Origin: Pseudomonadota bacterium
Lineage (GTDB): Bacteria; Myxococcota_A; UBA796; GCA-2862545
Assembly: GCA_023954855.1 (NCBI GenBank)
Contig: JAGSGY010000009.1
Coordinates: 45,476 to 109,475 of the forward strand
Direction: 5' to 3'
DNA: 64,000 bases
A program made the position numbers and the translations under genes. The notes under the pieces are model-generated. The model was given only the letters and a program-made list of their open reading frames with translations, was not told the origin of the DNA and searched no databases. The first letter of the stretch is position 1, and every line of letters starts with the position of its first letter. Positions 45,288-54,980 of this stretch are shown piece by piece.

Positions 45288-45931
45288 TCCTGCTCGCGGC
45301 ATGGATCGTCAGCGCTGCTGCCGCCGATGGCTTTGCGGGCCTCTCTTGGACCCCGCTCTCGCGGGCCGACCTCGTGTGGGTGGCAGACGATCGAACCACC
45401 GGTACGGGCGTTGGCGAATTCGATGGCACCACACGTCCTTCTCTACAGCCCTTCGGTGGAGCGTGGTTCGATCGCGTAGGCCTGGTCGCTTCGATCGGCG
45501 TGGCTCGCCTGACCGCTTCCACCACAGCCGATGGTGTCCGACGCCAGCGGCATTGGGGAGTGATTCGACCCGGAGTGGACCTGCGCGTAGCCCTGGTCGA
45601 ACGAACGATCGCGAAGCCGATCCCGTGGGCCGTCGTGGGGGTCGCTGGCAGCGTTCCTTCAGCCCGAGACGTCTCCAATGGTTTCACGGACGCAGAACAA
45701 ACCGAGGCCGACCGGGCCGCCCAAGCCGAGCGCGTACGCCTCGGAGGCATCGGAGCCCGGCTCGGTGCTGGACTCGACTACGCCCTCCTCCCACACCTGT
45801 CTCTGGGCGCGGAACTCTCACTCGAGTGGTACACGTCGACGCTCCGGACCGCAGATGCCGTGTCTGCGTCCACCTGGCTGGGATCTCGCGGATCGCTGTT
45901 GCTCACCTTCGACTGGGGCACGGATCCCTGA
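45284..45931 (+). CDS. Exported beta-barrel-like protein
   Basis: A 215-residue protein with a short signal peptide (A-A-A-A-D, about 14) and a mature part of alternating hydrophobic/polar stretches ending L-L-L-T-F-D-W, with the aromatic-rich C-terminus usual for outer-membrane barrels. G-G-A-W-F-D-R-V-G-L and L-S-L-G-A-E-L-S-L-E-W resemble barrel strands. Co-translated with the TerB-like gene by a 4-bp overlap. Function unknown. Confidence 0.65.
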   Translation: MILLAAWIVSAAAADGFAGLSWTPLSRADLVWVADDRTTGTGVGEFDGTTRPSLQPFGGAWFDRVGLVASIGVARLTASTTADGVRRQRHWGVIRPGVDLRVALVERTIAKPIPWAVVGVAGSVPSARDVSNGFTDAEQTEADRAAQAERVRLGGIGARLGAGLDYALLPHLSLGAELSLEWYTSTLRTADAVSASTWLGSRGSLLLTFDWGTDP

Positions 45932-46018
45932 AGGCTACGATCGCCTGTAGGCCGCGTTCTCTGAACATCGAGAGCGCATCGAAAAGACTGCCGGTGCGGG
46001 GATGAATCGAGCCCCCTG

Positions 46019-46042
46019 CAACGCCACGTAGCAGCGGCGTTG
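46019..46042. promoter_or_regulatory. Inverted repeat overlapping the atp -35 box
   Basis: CAACGCC-N10-GGCGTTG, perfect 7-bp arms whose right arm includes the first three bases of TTGACA. Position suits a repressor operator for the atp operon; it may instead be the terminator hairpin of the upstream operon, but no T-run follows. Confidence 0.35.
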
Positions 46043-46068
46043 ACACCCCCCGAGGCTGAAGCTATTTG
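46040..46068 (+). promoter_or_regulatory. Candidate housekeeping promoter of the atp operon
   Basis: TTGACA (46040-46045, perfect -35), 17-bp spacer, TATTTG (46063-46068) as a weak -10. Start point expected near 46075, giving a leader of about 50 nt before ATG 46124. Confidence 0.5.
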
Positions 46069-46123
46069 CCGCCCCCTCTCGAGGACTGCGTACCCCGCGT
46101 CTTCTTCCTTTTTCGGTGAGCCG

Positions 46124-46561
46124 ATGACCGTCTTTCCCGAGCTGAGCCCATTCCCGTTCATCATGGCGATTCCTTTCGCCGTGACGATGATGGCGCTGCA
46201 CTGGATTCTCTTCCAGCCTCTCCTCCAGTACTTGGATGAGCGCGCGAAGACGATTCAGGGTGCGCGTGACGAGGCGAACTCCCTCACCACGCAGATCGAA
46301 GACCGCCTGCACGACGTCGAACAGCGCCTCAAGGCCGCTCGTTCCGACGCCGCAGCCGTCCGCAAAGAAGCCCGTGACCGCGCCACCAGCGCAGCCGACG
46401 AGATTCTTGGCGAGGCCCGCAGCGCTGCGGAGGCCACGGTCTCTGCGGCAACGGCCCAGATTGCCGAGCAGCACGAAGCGGCGTCCAAGACGCTCGCCGA
46501 GTCGACTGAGTCGCTCTCTGCCGAAATCGTCACCTCCGTCCTCGGCCGCGCGGTCGCGTAG
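46124..46561 (+). CDS. atpF: ATP synthase F0 subunit b'
   Basis: A 145-residue peripheral-stalk subunit: one N-terminal helix (about 10-33), then a long coiled coil (Y-L-D-E-R-A-K-T-I-Q onwards) that would pair with the following b subunit as a b/b' heterodimer. ATG 46124 follows GGTGAG; an upstream in-frame start has no support. First gene of the operon; subunits a and c must be encoded elsewhere. Confidence 0.88.
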   Translation: MTVFPELSPFPFIMAIPFAVTMMALHWILFQPLLQYLDERAKTIQGARDEANSLTTQIEDRLHDVEQRLKAARSDAAAVRKEARDRATSAADEILGEARSAAEATVSAATAQIAEQHEAASKTLAESTESLSAEIVTSVLGRAVA

Positions 46562-46570
46562 GAGAGACGC

Positions 46571-47485
46571 ATGTACAGCAAGATTCTCGGAACCCTACTC
46601 CTCGCATCGGCGCTCTCTGCGCCGGCATTCGCTGAGGAACCCGCGCACGGCGCACCGGCGGATGCACACGCTCCGGCGGACGACGCGCACGCTGCTCCGG
46701 CAGACGACGCGCACGCACCGGCCGATGCTCACGCAGACGACGCGCACGCTCCGGCGGACGACGCGCACGCTCCGGCAGACGACGCGCACGCTCCGGCGGA
46801 CGACGCTCACGCTGCTGACCCGCATGCCCCGGCAGACGCCCACGGTGCTGACGCTGGCCACGGCGCCGACGCCGACCACGGCGATGCCCACGGCGACGAG
46901 GGCGGCCACGGCGGCGGTCATCACTCGGTGGATTACACCGGTGACCACGACCACGACGGCACGGCCAACTGGCTCGACTCGGACAACGAGGAAGCCTACT
47001 CCTTCAAGCGCCTCGCCTTCCACGCCTTCAACCTCGCCCTGCTCATCGGACTCATCGTCTGGGGAGCCGGTGGTGCTGTGAAGAACGGACTCGCCCAGCG
47101 CTCTGCGTCGATTCGCAAGGAGCTGACCGACACCGCGCGCGAGCGCGACGAGGCACGGCAGAAGTTCGAAGAGCTCGGCACGCGCCTTCAGGCCTTCGAG
47201 GCCGAGGTTGCCGACATGCGCACCAACGCCGAGGCCCAGGCCAAGGCCGAGGAAGAGGCACTCGTCAAGCGCGCCCACGAAGAGGCGACCCGCATCGGCG
47301 AGACCGCACAGCGCAACATCCGCGACGAAACGGTCCGGGCCAAGGTGGCGCTCCGCAAGGAAGCCGTGGCCCTCGCTGTCAAGCTGGCAGAGCAGACCCT
47401 GAAGGGTGCCATCAAGGACGACGACCAGACGCGCCTCGCGGCGCAGTTCCTCCAGTCCATCGACGGAGAGGTGGCCAATGGCTAA
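46571..47485 (+). CDS. atpF: ATP synthase F0 subunit b with signal peptide and His/Asp-rich repeat extension
   Basis: A 304-residue b subunit, nearly twice the usual length of about 160. A signal peptide (cleavage near A-F-A, 21) is followed by a tandem D-D-A-H-A-P-A repeat (about 30-85) and a His/Gly/Asp-rich stretch (about 86-128), then the membrane helix (about 148-170) and a stalk coiled coil (175-285) ending in the delta-binding region. The extension would lie outside the membrane and could bind divalent metal or buffer protons near the a/c ring. Signal peptides and short His-rich starts are known in deltaproteobacterial b subunits; the long tandem repeat is unusual. Overlaps atpH by 8 bp. 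Confidence 0.9.
   Translation: MYSKILGTLLLASALSAPAFAEEPAHGAPADAHAPADDAHAAPADDAHAPADAHADDAHAPADDAHAPADDAHAPADDAHAADPHAPADAHGADAGHGADADHGDAHGDEGGHGGGHHSVDYTGDHDHDGTANWLDSDNEEAYSFKRLAFHAFNLALLIGLIVWGAGGAVKNGLAQRSASIRKELTDTARERDEARQKFEELGTRLQAFEAEVADMRTNAEAQAKAEEEALVKRAHEEATRIGETAQRNIRDETVRAKVALRKEAVALAVKLAEQTLKGAIKDDDQTRLAAQFLQSIDGEVANG
46663..46860 (+). repeat. Tandem repeat encoding Asp-Asp-Ala-His-Ala-Pro-Ala
   Basis: Imperfect 21-bp units (GACGACGCGCACGCTCCGGCG type), about eight including shortened ones, in frame in the b-subunit gene. Central copies are nearly identical in DNA, suggesting recent expansion. Confidence 0.88.
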
Positions 47486-48032
47486 TCTCGCAACCGCACG
47501 CCGCTGGGCACAGGCCTTCCTCGATCTCGCCGCTGAAGAGGGCAAGATCGACGCGATGGGCGCCGAGCTCGCATCTGCGTGGAGCCTGTTCGAAGGCGAC
47601 GCCACGAATGCGCTATCCAACCCTGTCTTCACGCAGGACGAGCGCCGCAAGGCCCTCGATGCGCTCATCGCCAAGGGCAAGATCTCTGGCCTGACCGCAA
47701 ACCTTCTGCGCCTCATGCTCGAGAAGGGCCGCTTCGGTCTTCTCGGAGACGTGGCTGCCGTGTACCGCGAGAACGCGGACGAGCGCGCAGGCCGCGTTCG
47801 GGTGGTCGTCGAGACCGCTTTCCCCCTTACCCCACAGCTCGAAGGCGAGATTCGCTCTTCCCTCGAGAAGGTGACCGGACGCAGCGTCGTCCTCGAGCCT
47901 CTTGTGGACCCTTCCCTTATCGGTGGGCTCGTCGCTCGCGTCGGTAGCAAAGTCTACGACGCGTCCGTTCGCACCCGCCTTCGTGACCTTTCGCATCGAC
48001 TCACCTCCAGCCAGGTCCCCGCCGAGGCCTGA
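47478..48032 (+). CDS. atpH: ATP synthase F1 subunit delta
   Basis: A 184-residue delta (OSCP-type) subunit that ties the F1 head to the b stalk. N-terminal helical domain begins [17 protein letters not shown]; the C-terminal motif [20 protein letters not shown] is diagnostic. ATG 47478 lies inside the end of atpF (8-bp overlap). Normal length. Confidence 0.94.
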   Translation: MANLATARRWAQAFLDLAAEEGKIDAMGAELASAWSLFEGDATNALSNPVFTQDERRKALDALIAKGKISGLTANLLRLMLEKGRFGLLGDVAAVYRENADERAGRVRVVVETAFPLTPQLEGEIRSSLEKVTGRSVVLEPLVDPSLIGGLVARVGSKVYDASVRTRLRDLSHRLTSSQVPAEA

Positions 48033-48076
48033 TCCAACGCGGCTTGGCCCTTCGCCAAGCCTGTGAGGAGCTTTCT

Positions 48077-49603
48077 ATGGACATCCGTGCTGACGAAATC
48101 AGCCAGATCCTCAAGCAGCAGATCAAGGACTACGAGTCCCGCGTCTCGGTCGCAGAGACCGGCACCATCCTCTCGGTCGGTGACGGCATTGCCCGCATCT
48201 ACGGACTCGAGAACGCCCTCGCAGGAGAGCTCCTCGAGTTCCCCGGCGGCATCAAGGGCATGGTTTTGAACCTCGAAGAGGACAACGTGGGTGCCGCCCT
48301 GTTCGGCGCCGACACCCACATCCGCGAAGGCGACGAGGTCAAGCGGACCGGCAAGATCGTCGAGGTCAAGGTTGGCGAAGCCCTCATGGGCCGCGTCGTC
48401 GACGCCCTCGGCAACCCGATTGACGGCCTTGGCGCCATCGACTCGGACATCTACTCGAAGATTGAGACCAAGGCGCCTGGCATCATGCCGCGCAAGTCCG
48501 TCCACGAGCCGATGCAGACCGGTATCAAGGCCATCGACTCGATGACCCCCGTTGGCCGCGGCCAGCGCGAGCTCATCATCGGTGACCGCCAGACCGGCAA
48601 GACCGCTGTCGCCATCGACACGATCATCGCCCAGAAGGTCTTCAAGGACGACCCGAAGCAGAAGGTCTTCTGCTTCTACGTCGCCATCGGCCAGAAGCAG
48701 TCGACCGTCGCCCAGGTCACCGAGACGCTCCGTCAGTACGGCGCCCTCGAGTACACCTGCATCGTCTCCGCCCCTGCCGCGTCGCCCGCGCCGCTGCAGT
48801 TCCTCGCGCCCTACACCGGCTGCGCGATGGCCGAGTACTTCCGCGACAACGGACAGCACGCGCTGATCATCTACGATGACCTCTCCAAGCAGGCCGTCGC
48901 CTACCGTCAGCTCTCGCTGCTTCTTCGCCGTCCGCCTGGACGCGAGGCCTACCCCGGCGACGTCTTCTACGTGCACAGCCGCCTGCTCGAGCGCTCGGCC
49001 AAGATGTCCGACGCGAACGGTGGTGGCTCGCTCACCGCTCTGCCGATCATCGAGACGCAGGGTGGCGACGTGTCCGCATACGTCCCGACCAACGTGATCT
49101 CGATCACCGACGGCCAGATCTACCTCGAGTCCGACCTGTTCAACGCGGGTCAGCGTCCCGCTGTCAACGTTGGCCTCTCGGTCTCCCGGGTGGGTGGCGC
49201 CGCCCAGATCAAGGCCATGAAGGAAGAGGCGGGCCCGCTCCGTCTGCAGCTCGCCCAGTACCGCGAGCTCGCTGCCTTCTCGCAGTTTGCTTCGGACCTC
49301 GATGAGGCCACGCAGCAGCAGCTTCGCCGCGGCGAGCGCATGACGGAGCTGCTCAAGCAGTCCCAGTACGCTCCCCTCCCGGCCGAGCAGCAGGTCATCC
49401 AGCTGGTTGCTGGCAACATGGGTGCCCTCGACAGCTTGGACCTCGGCGACGTCAGTCGCTTCGCCTCTGAGCTTCTCGAGCACTTCATCGCCAACGAGAA
49501 CGACCTGCTGGTCGAGATCGTGACCCGCGGCTCCCTCAAGAAGGAAGGCCTGCGCGGTCGTGTCGTCGACGCCATCAACTCGTTCAAGTCCACCTGGTCC
49601 TGA
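48077..49603 (+). CDS. atpA: ATP synthase F1 subunit alpha
   Basis: A 508-residue regulatory nucleotide-binding subunit. Walker A G-D-R-Q-T-G-K-T (about 169-176), N-terminal [13 protein letters not shown], and [15 protein letters not shown] after the catalytic interface (arginine finger in S-R-V-G). ATG 48077 follows GAGGAG by 6 nt; an upstream TTG would add 11 residues absent from homologues. Confidence 0.97.
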   Translation: MDIRADEISQILKQQIKDYESRVSVAETGTILSVGDGIARIYGLENALAGELLEFPGGIKGMVLNLEEDNVGAALFGADTHIREGDEVKRTGKIVEVKVGEALMGRVVDALGNPIDGLGAIDSDIYSKIETKAPGIMPRKSVHEPMQTGIKAIDSMTPVGRGQRELIIGDRQTGKTAVAIDTIIAQKVFKDDPKQKVFCFYVAIGQKQSTVAQVTETLRQYGALEYTCIVSAPAASPAPLQFLAPYTGCAMAEYFRDNGQHALIIYDDLSKQAVAYRQLSLLLRRPPGREAYPGDVFYVHSRLLERSAKMSDANGGGSLTALPIIETQGGDVSAYVPTNVISITDGQIYLESDLFNAGQRPAVNVGLSVSRVGGAAQIKAMKEEAGPLRLQLAQYRELAAFSQFASDLDEATQQQLRRGERMTELLKQSQYAPLPAEQQVIQLVAGNMGALDSLDLGDVSRFASELLEHFIANENDLLVEIVTRGSLKKEGLRGRVVDAINSFKSTWS

Positions 49604-49631
49604 TTCGAAGCCTGCCTCGAAGGAGGGCTAG

Positions 49632-51952
<2,321 letters not shown>

Positions 51953-51975
51953 GTCGTTCGCCTTAGGAGGCACTG

Positions 51976-52368
51976 ATGGCACTTCACGTCGATATCGTCA
52001 CGCCCTCGAAGCTCGCCTGGTCAGGTGAAGCTGAAGAGGTGGCTGTGCCCGGCTTCCTCGGTGAGTTCCAGGTTCTGTCGGGGCATGAGGACTACCTCTC
52101 GCTCACGACAGGTGGCCTGCTCGTCGTCACCGAGGCCAACGGCACCAAGACCAGCTTTGTGGTCGGTCGCGGATTCGCCGAGGCCGGTATGGACCGCCTG
52201 ACCGTGCTCGTGGACTCGTGCCTGGACGCCAGCGGCGTCGACAAGGCCGAGGCCCAGAAGGAGTACGAGGCAGCCGAGACGGCGCTCGTGAACGCGAACT
52301 TCGGTGAGGCCAGCTGGGCCGCTGCCGAAGAGGCGCGCGAGATTGCACAGGCCAAGCTCCGCGCGTAA
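51976..52368 (+). CDS. atpC: ATP synthase F1 subunit epsilon
   Basis: A 130-residue rotor subunit: beta sandwich (1-88; V-P-G-F-L-G-E-F-Q-V-L-S-G-H is the family signature) and a two-helix C-terminal hairpin (90-130) able to act as inhibitory brake. AGGAGG lies 5 nt before the ATG. Last gene of the operon, followed by the hairpin terminator at 52391. Confidence 0.95.
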   Translation: MALHVDIVTPSKLAWSGEAEEVAVPGFLGEFQVLSGHEDYLSLTTGGLLVVTEANGTKTSFVVGRGFAEAGMDRLTVLVDSCLDASGVDKAEAQKEYEAAETALVNANFGEASWAAAEEAREIAQAKLRA

Positions 52369-52390
52369 GCACACGAGCAACAGGCCTGAG

Positions 52391-52422
52391 AGCCCCCGCC
52401 GCAGTAGTGCGGTGGGGGCTTT
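52391..52422 (+). terminator. Intrinsic terminator of the atp operon
   Basis: AGCCCCCGCCGCA-GTAG-TGCGGTGGGGGCT, a 13-bp stem with one G-T pair and a 4-nt loop, starting 22 nt after the atpC stop and followed by TTGT. Stem strength is high; the T-run is short. On the minus strand it follows the convergent operon end too, so it may stop both. Confidence 0.7.
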
Positions 52423-52451
52423 GTGCATTCTGGACGGGCGAACCCCTTCGA

Positions 52452-54938
52452 CTAGGAGCCCGGCTCCACCCGAAGGGACGCGAGCCACAAGCCGAGGATA
52501 CGCTCGCCGCTGCCGCGACCGAGCTGCTTCATCGACGCCGCCTCTTCGACCACAAAGCTGAGGTCGAGGTCGCTGGCTTCATGACGGTCAGGAAGGGTCA
52601 GGGTGTACTCGCGCTGTGGCTCGGCCACGTTCAGCTCCGTGAGAAAGAGGCCGCCTGCGTAGACCCGGACTCTCTGCCCTTGGCCGCGACTCATCGCGCG
52701 CGCTGCGAGCACAATGCGCGTGGATCCACTGCCCAACAATTCGCCGGGTAACCGAAGCTTCTGAACGAGCCCACTCCCCCACACACCACTGCCTTCGGCG
52801 TGGTGCCACCCCTCACCCAAGAAGGGCACCCCCCGACTTCCACGGCTGAAGGAGATGGGGTCTCCGGGCTCGGGCTCGGTGGGAACAAAACACCCGTGCT
52901 CGCGCAACGGCTCGAGCGTAGCGACGCCGAACTCGGTGAGTGAGGCCACTACGGGAATGGGGTCCGGTGCACCCGTGAGGAGGTCCGAGAGGTCCACCTG
53001 CTCATCCTCCCTAGAGCTGATCACCATGTCGCACATCGGGTCGAAGGCCAGGCCAGCGACGCGGGCGGCGCGCTGCTGCTCATCAAGCACCAAATCGATG
53101 AACTCGACGTGCTGGTCGGGCTGGAGGACAAGAAGGGGCCGGACAAAGCGATGGGTGGCATAGACACGCCGACGCTCGCAGTCCTGGGTCTGGAGTTGAT
53201 GCCATGTCAGCCCCACCTCGCGCGCTCCGGCGTCCCTCTTGCCAACAGCGCCATGCGCGCAGAAGGCTTCTGCAGCAGCGGCGTGGCGCTCACGAGCCAC
53301 TTTCTGTTGAGCTCGGTCCAGCTGCTGAACCTGCACCGCACCCGCGACAAGCCACAGCGACGAGGCGGCCAGCCCGACACGCCGCAAAGGCACAGACGCC
53401 GGCGCGATGGCGACGACCAACAGAACAGCGCTCGCCCACACCCCAGGACGGAGCTCGGGCCAGAACGTCGAGTCGACGGCCAAGATGGAGCCAAATGAGA
53501 CCGCCCAGAGGGCTCCGAGAGCCCAGGGCAGCGTCTGTCGCTGTCGCTCCTCCGGCACCCCGTGGACCGCGTACAGCGACATCAGCACGGGAAATGCTGT
53601 CAGAATCAGGGGCAGCTGGTAGCGGATGTTGCGCGCCTCCTGCCAGTGGAGACTCGTCCAAGGGGTCCGCAGGTAGATGAACTCCGAGAGCGCCGCAGCC
53701 ACCACGAAGTAGCCGAGGACCCGCCATCGGGCGACGTTGCGGTCGCCCTTCAACCAGGTCGCCACCGCCACGGGGAGACCAAAGAAGGGCACGGGCCAGA
53801 GGGGGCCGAGGCGGAATGCGAGCTGCCCCGGTGCCGCCGCCAACGTGCCCCAGAAGTCGCCCTTCAGATCGGCACCGAGCGTCTTGATCGCCATGGCGTC
53901 GGCGCTGGCTCCCGTGAAGATCTCCACGCCAAAAATCGTCAGGCCGAGCGGCGGCAGCGGTGAGTTGAACAGCACCCACGCCCGGAAGGGCCAGATGCCA
54001 CCGCAGCCGATGAACAGTAGAACGCCAGCAGCTAGCGCCACGCCGGGCCTCTTCCCCAGCTCCAGCTTCGGCCGAAACCAAAACACGAATGGCACCAGGG
54101 CGGCCACTCCGAGCACCAGCAAGATGAGCCCGAAGGACTTCGCGCCAAAGGCCAGCCCCGCTGCGACGCTGATCTGAAGCAGCCGGACCGGCGTCAGCTT
54201 CAACTCCACCAGGACGGGCGCCAACGCCGCAAACGTCGCCGCAACGGTCGCGGAGTGCCAGAGATCGGCGGAAGGAAGAAGCGACGTCGCGACCGTCGGT
54301 ACGCAGCTGAACGCTACGAAGGCAGGCGTGAACCAGGTGAGCCCGCTCACGCCGCTAGCGGTCCGGAAGGTCGCCACCCCAGCGGCAAAGGCGAGTAGCC
54401 ATGGCAGGACATTCATCCAGTCGAGGATGAGGAGACTGTCGGTCATCGCCAGCAGAAAGCCGCCGTGTAGAGGTCCAGACACCGGGAGAATGTGCTCGGT
54501 CGGTGAGGTCGTCCAGAAGGTCTGGCCAAGGCTGAAGTTCACGGCGTTGGGCGCGTGGTAGTAGGTCGCGTCGACGCCCTGTACGACGTCGTCCTGCAGT
54601 CCGATTCGAAGCCAGTTGAGCACCATGCCCACCCCAACCACCAACCCGGGAATGGCGATGACAGGTACTTCTGCCACTGGCTCAGGGTCCGGCACAAGCT
54701 TGTGCGCCGCCCACACCGACGCTGCCCCGCAGAGCAGCGAAGTGAGGGTCATCGAGACGAGGCCCAAGCCAGTGGTCGCCACCAGGAAGTGAAGACAGAA
54801 GTGGTGGCCTCCAACCGCCATCAGCACGGCTCCGAAGAAACGACCATCGGCATGGCGCTCTGGCGAGAGTCGAGCACCTGCGTAGGCGCTGGCGCCCAGC
54901 TGCAGGAGGAATGCGAACGCCGCGATCAACTCAAGCAC
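52452..54938 (-). CDS. Large GT-C-like membrane protein with C-terminal 'GW' module
   Basis: An 828-residue protein with about thirteen hydrophobic helices to residue 540. The first large periplasmic loop has G-V-D-A-T-Y-Y-H-A-P (about 120-129), the acidic site expected in GT-C glycosyltransferases. A soluble periplasmic region follows, and residues about 700-828 form a beta-type module starting G-E-G-W-H-H-A-E-G-S-G-V-W and ending L-G-L-W-L-A-S-L-R-V-E, the same pattern found repeatedly in the two lipoproteins upstream. GTG start. Last gene of the four-gene minus operon; 42 bp separate it from the sulfatase-like gene. Confidence 0.72.
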   Translation of the reverse strand: MLELIAAFAFLLQLGASAYAGARLSPERHADGRFFGAVLMAVGGHHFCLHFLVATTGLGLVSMTLTSLLCGAASVWAAHKLVPDPEPVAEVPVIAIPGLVVGVGMVLNWLRIGLQDDVVQGVDATYYHAPNAVNFSLGQTFWTTSPTEHILPVSGPLHGGFLLAMTDSLLILDWMNVLPWLLAFAAGVATFRTASGVSGLTWFTPAFVAFSCVPTVATSLLPSADLWHSATVAATFAALAPVLVELKLTPVRLLQISVAAGLAFGAKSFGLILLVLGVAALVPFVFWFRPKLELGKRPGVALAAGVLLFIGCGGIWPFRAWVLFNSPLPPLGLTIFGVEIFTGASADAMAIKTLGADLKGDFWGTLAAAPGQLAFRLGPLWPVPFFGLPVAVATWLKGDRNVARWRVLGYFVVAAALSEFIYLRTPWTSLHWQEARNIRYQLPLILTAFPVLMSLYAVHGVPEERQRQTLPWALGALWAVSFGSILAVDSTFWPELRPGVWASAVLLVVAIAPASVPLRRVGLAASSLWLVAGAVQVQQLDRAQQKVARERHAAAAEAFCAHGAVGKRDAGAREVGLTWHQLQTQDCERRRVYATHRFVRPLLVLQPDQHVEFIDLVLDEQQRAARVAGLAFDPMCDMVISSREDEQVDLSDLLTGAPDPIPVVASLTEFGVATLEPLREHGCFVPTEPEPGDPISFSRGSRGVPFLGEGWHHAEGSGVWGSGLVQKLRLPGELLGSGSTRIVLAARAMSRGQGQRVRVYAGGLFLTELNVAEPQREYTLTLPDRHEASDLDLSFVVEEAASMKQLGRGSGERILGLWLASLRVEPGS

Positions 54939-54980
54939 TTCGGCTCCAACGGGAGAGGCGTCTGGCCGACCTCGGTTGCA

